This document shows positions 1 through 11,273 of a stretch of 64,000 nt of DNA, one piece after another. The translations under genes and the position numbers were made by a program. Position 1 is the stretch's first letter. Every line of letters starts with the position of its first letter. Origin of the DNA: Dryococelus australis (Eukaryota > Arthropoda > Insecta > Phasmatodea > Phasmatidae); the NCBI GenBank assembly GCA_029891345.1, contig CM057009.1, forward strand, positions 312,468,184 through 312,532,183, written 5' to 3'. The notes below the pieces were generated by a model that saw nothing but the letters and a program-made list of their open reading frames with translations, was not told the origin of the DNA and searched no databases.

Positions 1-1340
1 AGACACAGTGAGATTTGTTTCTAATGCATTAATTGACAGAAAAAATTACCAAAAATATATCAAAAATTTATGATTTTAAAAACTGTTCATATGCTTAATT
101 GAGATATTTTGCGAAGAATTATAAAATGTATCCCTTGTGACTGTCAGGTGAAAAACTTTTCCAAAGATCAAAAATCATATTTCAGAAGAAAAAAATGTCC
201 CTTTTCAAAGTTTCATGAAGATGTAGTACATCTAAAAATGTTGAAACATTTAATGTGCCATTTTGTAAAGTTAATGATAAAGAATCCGTTGAATAATTTA
301 GAACAAGAAAATGAAAAGTAATTCAACTGCTTTTAAGTCAACTTATCACATCAATCATAAAGAAATCGACTAAACCTTCAAAGAATTTTTAGAATAAACT
401 AAAACAGACATTATTTAGAATTAGAAATATTTTAGGTCTTAGTAATGAAAAATCAAAACGAAATACTATAACTGTTCCAAAAGTAAATATAATATTTGGA
501 ACATCGTTTAAAACTGATTTATTTGATGAAATATTGATAAAAAATGACTGATTTTTGAAGCACGAGGCCATGTCTAGTTTTCAAATTCAGTCAATTATCT
601 TTAGATTTGTGTAAATAAATATAATCCAATGAATGACTTATCATACATTGAACTACCAGATAAAATTTAAGTAAAGAAAGCTTGTGTAAATTTAAAAAAG
701 TGATTATAAAAAAGGTTTTAACAAACTTCATTAAATCAGTTTTACATCCAGCAACAAACCATGCTGATAGAATTTCAAAGAATAAAAGTGTTTGTTAAGA
801 AATTGACAAATTTCTAGCAAATTTTTAATGCAAACGAAAATTTATGACATTCCGAAATTTGAGACGAAAATAATTTTTCCACAAATGTTTATCCTTTTGA
901 CGAAAAGTTATATATTTACCCATTGCAAATAACCAATAACAAAAAAGATAATCTTATAAACTTATTATACTTAACTGAAGAAAAAATAGTCATTACTGTT
1001 GGCTCAAAGATTTATCAGGTATAATTTCAGCACAAAGTAGTAAACACAATGCAGTAAACCCTTCCTTTTGAAAGGTGTTTAAAAATAATCCACAGTAAAG
1101 AAAAATTGAATTGTCATGAAGAATATTGCTCAAACTACGCATAAGTAAGAATAGAAATTCCAAACTTTGAAAATTATATATATTTCAAAATTATAAACAT
1201 TTGTCTAGAATTACCTTTATAATTTATGCAGATATCGATTGTTGTGAACCAAATCCAGAAAAATCTTTTATAAAAAAGGACAAATTCTTTATTTAATCAG
1301 GTTTTCATTTTATTTTAACCATAGCAACAGATATTATAAA
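1..1340. other. AT-rich sequence, no gene recognised
   Basis: This stretch is strongly A+T-rich and has only short open frames. The longest is about 70 codons at 109-321, lysine-rich and with no motif I recognise. No inverted termini, tandem unit or RNA gene is visible. It may be decayed transposon sequence, but nothing supports a family. Confidence 0.5.
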
Positions 1341-1344
1341 GTGG

Positions 1345-1490
1345 AGTGAAAGATTTGGGCGGCTCTTAACATCGGCGTCTTGACACAGCCAATGGGGGTG
1401 AAGCAAGGTGAGTACGGAGCAGCGCCGGAATGCAAGGGCGGGGGAAACGAGAGATCCCCGAGAAAACTCTCCGATCGGCGGCATCTTCCG
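1345..1490. repeat. Dispersed GC-rich repeat, copy 1
   Basis: A GC-rich island in AT-rich surroundings. It begins near a GATTTGGGCGGCTCT motif, passes through GGTGAGT and ends near CGGCATCTTCCGGC. A second copy in the same orientation lies at 2812-2967. On the + strand its 3' half translates in one frame to a GETGDPREN-like string that I recall from many insect gene predictions, so it is probably a widespread repeat rather than an exon. The minus-strand open frames at 1305-1571 and 2735-3058 resemble each other only because they cover this repeat. Confidence 0.6.
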
Positions 1491-1962
1491 GCTCATTGAA
1501 ATGTCAAAGAAACGGTCGCAAGAATTTAAGAAAGTACATGACAAAAAATTTAAATGACAATTAACTAACAAACAAAAATAGCAATTTTATAATACAGCAA
1601 AGAGTACCTTCGAAGAGTTCCTAGAAATTTAGAAAGATATATGTTAGTTATAAATAGTAAAATCGAATAATTTTTAATTATTGCTAAAGAAGATAAATTA
1701 AATTATGGCAAAAAAAAAGAATTACTAACACAGCATAAAGCTTAATTAAAAATTCAGTCGAGTGCCTTCAAGATAATACACAAAACGTTATAAACCATAA
1801 TCACTTGACAGGGAAATACTGTATGTAGGAGCAGCACGTTCACAATGTAACAGAAATGTATGATATTGTGTGAAAAACTAACTGTGTTGTAAAATATTGA
1901 ACATTTTTTATTTCCTTTTAAATCTTTTTTGCTGCTATTGTAAGTATGTGAATGGGCTTTAA
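1491..1962. other. No gene recognised
   Basis: AT-rich spacer between the dispersed repeat and the 38-bp tandem array. No open frame, palindrome or repeat unit stands out. Confidence 0.5.
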
Positions 1963-2541
1963 AAATTTGTACTAGTTAGCCGTCGTCTGTTCTGCGCTCA
2001 TAATTAGTACTAGTTAACCGTCGTCTGTTCTGCGCTCATAATTAGTACTAGTTAACCGTCGTCTGTTCTGCGCTCATAATTAGTACTAGTTAACCGTCGT
2101 CTGTTTTGCGCTCATAATTAGTACTAGTTAACCGTCGTCTGTTCTGCGCTCATAATTAGTACTAGTTAACCGTCGTCTGTTCTGCGCTCACAATTAGTAC
2201 TAGTTAACCGTCGTCTGTTCTGCGCTCACAATTTGTACTAGTTAACCGTCGTCTGTTCTGCGCTCATAATTAGTACTAGTTAACCGTCGTCTGTTCTGCG
2301 CTCATAATTTGTACTAGTTAACCGTCGTCTGTTCTGCGCTCATAATTAGTACTAGTTAACCGTCGTCTGTTCTGCGCTCACAATTAGTACTAGTTAACCG
2401 TCGTCTGTTCTGCGCTCACAATTAGTACTAGTTAACCGTCGTCTGTTCTGCGCTCATAATTAGTACTAGTTAACCGTCGTCTGTTCTGCGCTCATAATTA
2501 GTACTAGTTAACCGTCGTCTGTTCTGCGCTCATAATTAGTA
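1963..2541. repeat. 38-bp tandem array, about 15 copies
   Basis: The motif CTGCGCTCA recurs every 38 bp from 1992 to 2524, giving 15 units. Each unit carries ACTAGT, GTTAAC and CGTCGTCTGTTCTGCGCTCA. Copies are nearly identical. Differences are single bases, such as TTAGCC for TTAACC in the first unit, TTTTGCG for TTCTGCG in one, and CACAAT/CATAAT and TTTGTAC/TTAGTAC alternations. There are no unique spacers, so this is a minisatellite and not a CRISPR array. It lies between the two copies of the dispersed GC-rich repeat. Confidence 0.95.
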
Positions 2542-2811
2542 TCTTGCGACAGTTCTTCGTTTCTTCAGCATAACTGTCCTTCCAATTTGAGGGGAATGGT
2601 GAATGAAAGCAGTATATTTACCCCATTTTCGGTATAAGTCTTTTTCCGAAGGGTTTATCGAGATTTTTGGCTCAACAAGACGCAAATATTAATGTTCGAC
2701 ACATTTTTACGTTGTTAGATATTCACTGCGCTCATTATTCTCGGAACAAGGGCCGTGTGTCACGCTTTAGATTTGTGAACCGAGCGTGGTTTCCCCAATG
2801 AAGTGCCGAGT

Positions 2812-2967
2812 AAGGGAGTGAAGAGATTTGGGCGGCTCTAACATCGACGTCTTGAGAGCCGACGTGGGTGAAGCGAGGTGAGTAAAGGGCAATGGCTAAA
2901 CGAAAGGGCGCGGGAAACGGGAGATCCCCGAGAAAACCCGCCGACAAGCGGCACCGTCCGGCACGAT
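2812..2967. repeat. Dispersed GC-rich repeat, copy 2
   Basis: Second copy of the repeat at 1345-1490, in the same orientation. It starts near AGATTTGGGCGGCTCT, keeps GGTGAGT, and continues through GGGAGATCCCCGAGAAAAC to CACCGTCCGGC. In the frame containing GGAGATCCCCGAGAA the + strand reads ERARETGDPREN, again the string I recall from insect gene predictions. It is probably a dispersed repeat; a host coding role is not supported. Confidence 0.6.
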
Positions 2968-3473
2968 TCTCACACGCTTTGATTAGTCTGTAACGGGTAT
3001 TATGTACCTGCGCGTCCAAGGACAAGAAGCGAGGGAGCGATACGGGCGACAGTAACACGCACGCCTAGCGCCTCATCGCTCCTACGCGCAAGGCGTACAG
3101 TGTTTCCGTCGTAGCGCTGTACTGTGCAGGTTAGATCTGTTACAGTGGGGTTTTATTACACGCGATGAAAGACCACAGATTAAGCTACGTCCGAATCGTT
3201 GTACTTTTCTTTTGACGCTTAAGGAAACTGCATAGGCAAGCTTTAAAAATGCGATATTTGACCACATTCAGGATTTTTTTTTTCTCCAATAATACACTAA
3301 ATTTGACAAAAGTAGAAACAACGGGGACATAAACAATAGTTTTTTTTATCCTTTCTGTCAAAAAGTCGTATTTAGATGACTTTTATTTACCGAGATACAC
3401 GTTTGCGCGCAAAGGACGATTTCACAGAAAATGTTCTCGTAGATGAATCCCCTTAACATGCCAGGAATTTAGA
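2968..3473. other. No gene recognised
   Basis: Mixed-composition spacer between the dispersed repeat and the first MITE-like element. It has short open frames only and no recognisable motif. Confidence 0.45.
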
Positions 3474-4067
3474 CAGTGTCCGAATTCGCCTGAAGTACAT
3501 ACTTGTGCGTACCTGTCGACGGAAGTGACGTCGTAAGTGCTGTTCGAACTGCAAGTGAAGTATGCAAGTATACAATTAACCGAAGTTGTATACTTCTCGT
3601 ATACTTGCGGAATGTGTGCCGCCATTTTTCGAAACAATTTGAAGGTTACAATAGATTTCCGAAATAATTATGTGATTTAAAGTTTAATAAGGCAACATTC
3701 CTTTTTCGTAGATATAGAATTTTGCAAGTTTCACCTTAAAAAATGTCTAAAAAATAAATTCGTATTAGGCTTATGTTCCTAACCTACAGAAGCTATGATA
3801 AAAAAAAAAGCAATCCAAACTGCACTTACATACAATAATGCAAGACAGTAAATGTTAATGTAAATCAAATTTAAATATTAGTTAATATTTTATTAACCCC
3901 TAAAATATTCGGCAACTATCAAATTCTTAATCGGAATACATGAACCTTTAAAGTGGTTAGCTGGCTAATATTGTTACAGAGGCCAACAAGACTGCATGTC
4001 CAAATTCATCAAGTTTGGTGCCAAGGGTAAGTGAAGTACGCAAGTATATACCTGAGTTAGGACACGG
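3474..4067. mobile_element. MITE-like element with imperfect inverted termini
   Basis: The left end (CAGTGTCCGAATTCGCCTG, then ACATACTTGTGCGTAC) matches the reverse complement of the right end (CCGTGTCCTAACTCAGG, then TATACTTGCGTACTTCACTT) over about 40 bases with mismatches. AAGTGAAGTATGCAAGTATA near 3556 recurs with one change at 4031 as a direct repeat. There is no coding capacity. I see no clear target-site duplication, so the superfamily is not assigned. Confidence 0.5.
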
Positions 4068-4082
4068 TCATAACTGGGTTAA

Positions 4083-4128
4083 CAACGGTTGGAGGCGAGT
4101 TGTCTAACCGCTATACCACCGCGGCCCC
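4083..4128 (-). other. tRNA-like A-box segment, possible SINE head
   Basis: Read on the minus strand, this segment gives GGCCGCGGTGGTATAGCGG followed by TTAGACAACTCGCC. That resembles the D-arm/A-box region of tRNA genes and of tRNA-derived SINE heads. I cannot find a convincing B box within 100 bases downstream and no cloverleaf closes, so this is not a functional tRNA gene. It may be a truncated SINE. Confidence 0.3.
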
Positions 4129-4501
4129 TAGGAATTGTCGCCTTCGTCTTCTCGGGAAGAACTGTACTAGCGAGAGAGATTTCTTTCTTTTTTTTCCCCC
4201 TCCTCCGCACAGATATTTTCCTCACCGACAGTCCATTAGAGCACACGTGTTGTTAGCGCGCTCTCGTCGAGCCGGAGAGTAAACGAAAGGTGACAAGTTT
4301 ACGAGGGCCAGTCCAAGTAGCTGTCAAAGGACGCCGTGGACATAAAGTTGGAGATAACGCAGGGCCGCGACGGCTGGCTGGACCACGTCGATGGAATTTA
4401 CGACAAGGCGTTATTGACTCCGGGGCCACAACTGGTGTTGCTGCGTCTGCTGGGCCGAAAAGGTTGGGTGGGGGGGGGGGGGAGAACGCGAAGTCTCACA
4501 C
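4129..4501. other. No gene recognised
   Basis: Moderately GC-rich stretch with a run of 12 G near 4470. The overlapping + strand open frames of 60-97 codons have no recognisable domain. Confidence 0.4.
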
Positions 4502-4504
4502 TAA

Positions 4505-5171
4505 AGGTGGGTTTACGATTGACTCGCCATAATATGTTCGTCGTCTGCTTAAGATATGATTCAATGTATTCGAAGGTATTAGCTAATGACTGTCGTGTGC
4601 GGGTCTTGACGGGTCGTGTGCGTTCTTGACGCGAAGAGATCGTTATATTCTATTTCGTAAATGCAAGTCGAGACGAAGTAGCCAATCAGAGCACAGCGAC
4701 AGTTGTTGGCGGGAAACTGTATTTACAAAAGTGTATTTAGGTTAGGTCGTATTGTGAAATCGTATGAAAGTAATTATTTTAATCGAGAGATAGCATCCTC
4801 TTAATTTAAAGAACAGTACGTGGTCATGTTTTCTTTCGTGAAAGAGGTTATTGAATTCGCTTTAATGAACATTTTCAGATTTATTGATATAAATGCCTAG
4901 TGTTGGCATCGGCTTTCTCTTCTATAATGTTTCACGAGTTTTTTTTAAAACCATTACACAAGAAGTAACCACAGGTAATTAACTATATGTAAATTGTCAA
5001 TTTTCCCAGGTTATTTCGGTTGCTTAAATCGCCTACGATTTTGATTGGCTAGACTTAACAGTTGCTAATTCCATCATAAACTGCAAATCTTGTTACTGTT
5101 AATTTTCCGTGCGCTTGTCGAGTCATTGAGTACAATTCTTAATTCTTCAGTATTCAATCGTAAACCCACCT
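4505..5171. mobile_element. MITE, PIF/Harbinger-like, with TAA target duplication
   Basis: A 667-bp element bounded by AGGTGGGTTTACGATTGA at the left and its exact reverse complement at the right (TCAATCGTAAACCCACCT). The imperfect similarity continues inward, with AATGACTGTCGTGTGCG matching AATGACTCGACAAGCGCAC in inverse orientation. TAA flanks both ends (4502-4504 and 5172-5174), fitting the 3-bp TWA-type target duplication typical of PIF/Harbinger elements. There is no transposase inside, so it would be non-autonomous. The superfamily rests on the target duplication only. Confidence 0.6.
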
Positions 5172-5174
5172 TAA

Positions 5175-5729
5175 GAAACAGTTCGGAAATTTGCCACACC
5201 AGTGTTTAGGAACCATACGATAGCTGTTATGGTAATGTTTTTTTTTTTCCGTACACACACGTGGTAGCGCTCCTAAACAGGCAGTCCTATATGAAACAGC
5301 AAATTGAGCACTGACATTACCAAATCCACATACTAGACATGCTGAACACTTCCGTATTTGTATACTAGTGAATGGTAACTGCCCCACACTACTTATAGGT
5401 TAAAAACTTCCATTACGTGTAAGGAAGTTCCCCAGAAGATTTTATTACAGTGCACTGATATAACTAATGAGCCTACGTGATTTAAAAAATTTTTAAAATA
5501 AAGTTATTGAAAGCCTAGATTTTAGGTATACTTTGTGATCTTGTTGGAAGCAATATCATTAGAGATCTAACCAGAAGCAATTGTAACGAGACGTTGCAGA
5601 GGCCACAGGGTAGTAGCCAGGGTTTAGTGTTTGCGAGACACGAACTAAGCAGAAGCCGGGGTGAAGTAATCTAGGCCAGCAAGCGCGTCTAAAAGTGATG
5701 GGGGATCACAAGATCGCGCCCTCCAATCA
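5175..5729. other. No gene recognised
   Basis: Ordinary spacer without recognisable coding sequence. Its right part (about 5560-5735) is interrupted by the next MITE and continues after it from 6531. Confidence 0.4.
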
Positions 5730-5735
5730 GTCGCC

Positions 5736-6530
5736 AGGGGCCTATTTCATAAAAGTTACAATCCTCCAGGTGACAGTAAATTGTCAGACGTGTTTACAAC
5801 CCGACAAATAAATGCGTGTTTCATAAAAGCTGCCAAGTTTACAAATTTGTCATGACATATTTGTAGAATTGCATGACAATTTGACAAATAGTTGTTTTAC
5901 AAAGGTTTTGCGCTGACAGGTAAAAATCCGACAACTGTGTCAAATATTACACTACGGACTGTTTTATGAAACAGATACGTATAATCCCTCGGTGACATAT
6001 CTACAAATTTGTAGAATTGTCACTGCAGAAGTGAGAGGCAAGCTTTCCTATGTAACCAGTAATTTGCAATTTTTATATAACATTTAAGTGCAATTGTGTT
6101 TCATTATTGTGTGAATTACCATTGTTTGCCAAATAGCACATTCTTTTCCTCTCGGCTCAGGTCTAAAATGGTAATCTTATCCACATTATTCGAAATTCTG
6201 CTGCTAGAGTGAACAATGTTATGTTGTTTAAATTATTATCTACCGCTTAATTATTTGTGGTAGGAATTGACTGTTCATGAATCACATATAACTGCTATCG
6301 ATTATCGTAAGCGCACTTGAGAGCTATCTAGCGTGGGTTTTCCATATAATTGTCCCGTTTATGAAACTGTTATTTTAAAGCTGACAATTTACACTTTTTT
6401 GCTTGTCAAATAAGGGGAACTTGTATTATTTATGTAACATAACATTGTTATGACATATTGACAAATTTGTCGGATTTGGCATAATTGTCGTACATGTCTC
6501 ACCTGTCACGATTTATGAAATAGTGCCCAG
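5736..6530. mobile_element. MITE with TATTTCATAAA-type inverted ends
   Basis: The left end GGGGCCTATTTCATAAA and the right end TTTATGAAATAGTGCCC are inverted copies with one or two differences. GTCGCC lies immediately outside both ends (5730-5735 and 6531-6536) and is a candidate target-site duplication. Similar TTTCATAAA or TTTATGAAA motifs recur inside near 5819, 5963 and 6358, with many TTTGACAAAT/TTTGTCA variants. The element is AT-rich and non-coding. I cannot assign a superfamily. Confidence 0.6.
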
Positions 6531-6536
6531 GTCGCC

Positions 6537-6950
6537 TGAGCCAGCGGTCTGCATGTCTACAGCGAGGCCGTGGCGGAGTCCTCGTGCTTCCGTCATGCTG
6601 CATCTTAGAAATACCAGTGGTGAGTGAAACGCATAGATGAACGTGAGAAGGGGCTTAAAGACTTAGAGGCCGCGATAAATTATAGAGTCAATATAGCTGC
6701 CCGTATTAGTGTCTGTATAAGAGATAGTAGTTGACATATTAAAGCCGCTATCAGTATATGGGAAGGTTGCCTAAGGCGTAGCATTTTTTACATTATTGCA
6801 TTAATTTGGGCCAATCTTCAATGTTCTGCTCCAATATTGATTTTGTACGAAGCAGCATACATATATGCATACATATCTACATTAGCATGTCTAGTTAGCT
6901 GAAATAGTGACGCAGAAAAAATTTCTTAGTGTAAGAATGCAATCGGTACG
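6537..6950. other. No gene recognised
   Basis: Spacer between the MITE and the pogo-type transposon; nothing recognisable. Confidence 0.4.
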
Positions 6951-6961
6951 ATATAGGAAAC

Positions 6962-9480
6962 CAGTATCCAAAATCGTACCACCAGTATCGTAAATCGTAC
7001 AGCTAAAAACAGGAATAGTCTAATACTAAATGTTATCCATGTAAACAGTTATAATGATGTTTTAAGTGTATACAAGTACTTATTTCACACTAAATAAAAC
7101 AAACAAACACGTAATTTACATGCAACACATAAAAACTTTTCAGGCCTGATTAAACCCCTGCTCAGGTTCCATGTACCCAGGTGTGACACTGTAAACATTG
7201 CACCATATTTTCTAAGACATTTTCCTCACATACTGAACAAAACCTATCGTCTTGCACAAGTTATATGGTTACATTGGATGCGAACGAAGTAGAAGGTGCA
7301 TTGTTGTCTGGAGTTGTTCCTAAACGCTTGTTTACACATGCAGGACGTCCCGTCCCTTTTGTAGATTTATTATCTACTTTGCTGGTCGTCTTCCTTCTTC
7401 TATCTTTTGCAGCCATCAAATCACGTTTGTATGAACTGCTTGTCAGTACAACAAAACGTTGAGCTCCTCGCCTTGTTGGTGTGGGCACATGTTTGGGGCA
7501 TGTTGGAATCGGATAAATAGCTTCAATAGATACATTCAACTTCGAGATCATCTCATGCTGAGTAGGCTCATCATTAGGGCTAATTATTTCACTACCTGTT
7601 GGATCGCTGATGCTTTCTGTAGGCTTACTAGAAGACGTATCCGGCTCATTTTCATCGGAGTGGCATTTGTTTTCTTTCAAATTTGCAGCTGCTAAAAAGT
7701 CGGAATCGTTAAAAATATTACGATCTACCGGCCAGATTCCACAAGCACGAAATCCGTTAAAGGCGTTCTGAATATGTTGCTGCCTTTGCATAGGCCTCTG
7801 CTACAAGTTGGATAACCTGATACTGGGTAACACACAAACCCGGATTTGTTCTAAACCATTTTTCAACTGCCTGGGTGTAATAAGTTTCTAATGGCTTGAA
7901 GAAGGACCTGTCCAGAGGTTGTAGCCGATGAGTTGTGTGGCCAGGCAACTGCAACATTAGGACGCCATTGGATCTTGCAAGTTCCAAAGCTTCTACATTC
8001 TTCTAATGTGTCGAATGATCATCTAAAATTAAGAGAACCTTGTTGTCGATGTTTGGTTTGACGACAGCAATAAAATGTTGTAACCATTTAACAAAAATAT
8101 CACTGTTAATGTACCCTGTTTCCGATACTTCAATAATAACTCCAGGAGGGGCACCAACCTGCAGCTCATGCACCATTCTCATGCGTTTAAAGATTATCAT
8201 AGCTGGAACATACATCCTCGACGCACTAGTACAACACACTATTGTTGTATTGACACCTCTTTCCCCACTTGTAATAGCTCCCACCTGACGCTTTCCTTTC
8301 ATAGCCAACACTTTCTGGCATATTTTTGTACAGTGCTGAAACCCGTCTCATCCACGCTGAACACACGAGTAGTATCAAATTCCTTATGACGGGCTTTAAA
8401 AGCATAAAATCATTTCTGTCAATTTGTTGAAGCTGTGTGGTATTTCATTGCGTTCTGCAATTTGGAATGCTAACTTCCACACAACAGTGATTGTTACCAC
8501 AAACAGAAGCTCTTCTAATCTTAAAATATGATCAACGAGTTGTGGCTCTACTTCGGGTGGAAGGGTGGCGGTACGGCCTATAGCTTTTATGGATTCGTAA
8601 TCTACAACATTCTTCCCGTCTAAGTGCCTTTTCAATGTTGACATTAGCATGTTGTATTGTCTACAGCAGTCATTAAAACCCATGTCCCCGTTTCTATACG
8701 ACGGACGAGCTGTTGCCATCTCCATTTCAGTCCAAGCTTCATATTTCCTTTTCGTCATTCTGTAACACACAGCGGACATGTGTTTTAGTAATATTTTATT
8801 TACGGTGATTATTAAATACTTTTACACATGGTAAATATGGAACTTGGCAAATGTAAGGCGTGTTCAACTGAAACCCATTATCCTCGGATGTTGATGTACG
8901 ACCATTAAGAAAAATGTTCCGTAAACAATGCTTAGATTTAATGCAGAACCTATACTGAAGTTTGTAATAAAATGGGATCACTGCATAAAACTAAGCAAAA
9001 GGTTATTTAGATTGTTCAAAGTGTTTACACATACAGTGAGCAATAAACGGGTTTCATTGTAACTTGACTTGTAGTAGTATCCTAAATCATACCGGTACGA
9101 TTTGCGAAACTAAGATGTGGTACGACTTAGGCAACTCGTCATCAAACAAAACAAACATATGAAACATAACCTCAAATTGTTTGTGGTCAGATATAAGTTA
9201 GTTCAAAATGTGAAGAAGAGTTGCCTTTACAATAATAAATATATGTAAACAATAATTACTTGCTTTTCAATTTCGTACAGGCTTACATCTGAGGTTCAGA
9301 AACTACATCCAGAAGTGCAAATAATCATAAACTCCAATAACATCGCTAAACGTGGTTCCACACTTACGTTATTCTTTGGACTGGCCGGGAACTATAACAG
9401 GTTCACCTTGTAGCCACAAGAGCGCAGTGGTATTCACATTTCCTGTAATACGAAGGTGGTACGATGTAGGAGGCGGTACA
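6962..9480 (-). mobile_element. pogo/Tigger-type DNA transposon, degraded
   Basis: An element of about 2.5 kb around a broken DDE transposase read on the minus strand. Subterminal motifs are inverted: ATCGTACCACC at 6973-6983 and its exact reverse complement GGTGGTACGAT at 9455-9465. Additional TCGTAC/GTACGA copies lie near 6946, 6994, 9091 and 9112, arranged like transposase-binding repeats. I could not fix the exact ends or a TA target duplication, so the limits are approximate. Confidence 0.65.
7261..8779 (-). pseudogene. pogo/Tigger-family (DDE_1) transposase, frameshifted
   Basis: The order along the minus strand is as follows. The N-terminal part (8779-8396) begins MTKRKYEAWTEMEMATA and continues with a psq-type helix-turn-helix. 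The catalytic core has VFSVDETGF near 8350 (first Asp), LLILDDHSTH near 8010 (second Asp) and HRLQPLDRSFFKPLE near 7910 (third Asp). A C-terminal GFRACGIWP motif near 7750 is followed by a Ser/Pro-rich tail ending near 7261. This matches the CENP-B/jerky/Tigger branch of the Tc1/mariner superfamily, which cuts and pastes DNA using three acidic residues. Lesions seen are a frameshift near 8320, a TAG stop at 8001-8003 and a frameshift near 7770. The catalytic triad is intact, so inactivation looks fairly recent. Confidence in the family is high; the exact N-terminal start is uncertain. Confidence 0.85.
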
Positions 9481-10290
9481 CATTCGGCTACTTTTTCCTA
9501 ATAATTTCATTACTCTTATACCACTTAACTTGCATGGAGTATTGTAAATAATTTAATGACAAAGTAAATTGTACTTTTATACAGTGACTGAAATTAAAGA
9601 GCCTTTGGTATTTAACGTCTAGTAAATCATTGAGTTACGTTTCGCCGTCTTTACAGTAAAACCTTTAGAGTGTTCATTTTGTACTCTCCCTAGTTATAAG
9701 AATCAAGGGAGGTAACCATAATGGATGCACCGGTCTGAACCAAACCTTCTCGCGGCCTTGCCTTACATGCCCATTTGGCTTTCCTTTAGGTATTAATTAC
9801 CCATCGTTAATTTCGTGACATTGGAGGAACCGCCGTTCGTTTCCACCTTTTCCGTGCTAGCCCAGCGTGTAAACTTTTATACTAACTCTAAGCCAAATTC
9901 TGGAGAGAGATAACATTGGTAAAAGCGGCGGTTCAATTTAAACCTCTCGCGGAAAAGCAGCGAAATAGATTCATAGCTAGGGTATGTTCCTAACTATAAA
10001 TAGCCAAGCTTGTAAACCCCCAACAGCGAAATTTATTGCACTGACGACATAGCTGAAACTTCGATACTTTGCTTTATTTTTCATTGATGTTGCTGTCTGA
10101 TGGTCAAAATTTGTTAAGGTTGGGGAACTTACATGCATAAAAACTGCTTCAGACAGAAGCAATTGTTTTGCTTTTATTTTAAATTAAATATTTTTCTTAA
10201 CCATTTTCAAAGGAGAATCAGTTTATAATCTGCTGCATGTCTATCGTATTGTGTGTGTAGCGTATTGCCTATAGGCTAGTGACGGTAATG
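9481..10290. other. No gene recognised
   Basis: AT-rich spacer. The minus-strand frame at 9977-10162 (61 codons) has no recognisable motif. Confidence 0.45.
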
Positions 10291-10294
10291 TGAG

Positions 10295-10400
10295 ACCTTT
10301 GAAAAGCCCTCTCATTTGGAACAATTGTCAGTAAATATATTTTATTTTATCCTTCGACGTTAACGTACTAGTGCGATGGAATATACTTACCATGTTTATT
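10295..10400. repeat. Dispersed repeat, also at 29812-29900
   Basis: Contains GAAAAGCCCTCTCATTTGGA followed by a CAGTCAAT-like stretch and TTAACGT. The same series of motifs recurs in the same orientation near 29812 as GAAAGCCCTCTCATTTAGAA. It has no coding content, and the family is unknown. Confidence 0.45.
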
Positions 10401-11060
10401 ACGTACAAAGCAATAGTTATTAAAAAAATGCGGTTAAATGATTAAAAAAATGTGCAATAAAAAAGTAACTAGGGATTCAAAAGTGCTCAATTTTCTGTGA
10501 ATAGCCTATACCAGCCTTCTACTTCGTTCTAAAACATGTCTCGAAAAAGACGCTGTTTATTCTGGTGACACAGGACGACCAGTTTCGTCAATTTTGACAT
10601 GCAGATTATTAACCTGCCTTGACTGTGCCATAAAACACACGCTTGTTGAAATACGATACATTCCAGTGGGGAAATATGCTTGCCACATATCTTTAAAGTC
10701 AGCGTTGTGATCTAAACATTTCTTCAGCGAAAACTTATTTATTAAAATCCTGTAATATATGTTGTTTGAATTTGGACGTTATTAATTCCTATAAATTTAA
10801 GTGGGCAAGATTATAAAAAATACATACAAAAATAACTGTCCAATATATAAATATGTAAAAAAGGTTCACCGTGTTAATTCTTCCTGGGTGAACGAGTATT
10901 TGGGTTTTCTCAGAGTGCTCCCATATCGCGAAGATGAATTGCGAATATGAAGGGCTCCCTTTTGACCTCGACGATCATGAAGCCGTGAACCTGCATTATC
11001 GCTAACTGGTTGTCTCCAGTGCCGATTTGGCAAACGAGTTTTCACCTATGTTCAAAAATG
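10401..11060. other. No gene recognised
   Basis: AT-rich spacer up to the start of the roughly 430-bp repeat that carries the Polinton. No feature is supported. Confidence 0.4.
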
Positions 11061-11064
11061 CACA

Positions 11065-11273
11065 TTGGCATGAGAGGGCGGTCCGTACGAAGAGACCCTT
11101 TCACGCGACGACGACCAATTGGGAAGCATGGTGGTTGCCTGTCGTGGTTCGGCATTGTTCAGTACAAAGTCCACGTTGCGCATCGACCAATGGCGAAACG
11201 TGGTGGGAGCCTGCGGTAGTTATGGGAACTTGTTTTGCAAAGTATAAATACAGTTAACCCAGGAAGCGATGAA
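11065..11273. repeat. Left half of a ~430-bp repeat, split by the Polinton
   Basis: From GAGAGGGCGGTCCGTACGAA to CCAGGAAGCGATGAA this matches the reverse complement of 32430-32170 with about 80 percent similarity by eye. It includes GGGAAGCATGGTGG and a TATAAATACAG box at 11243. The match stops at GATGAA (11268-11273), exactly where the Polinton starts. It resumes after the Polinton at 26205. Confidence 0.75.

Noticed and set aside
1963..2541. Possible CRISPR array
   Set aside because: All 38 bases are repeated; there are no spacers.
1305..3058. Pair of similar minus-strand proteins (1305-1571, 2735-3058)
   Set aside because: Similarity comes from the dispersed nucleotide repeat and extends only over it; the reading frames are not preserved beyond.
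4083..4128. tRNA gene on the minus strand
   Set aside because: A-box-like part only; no B box and no cloverleaf.
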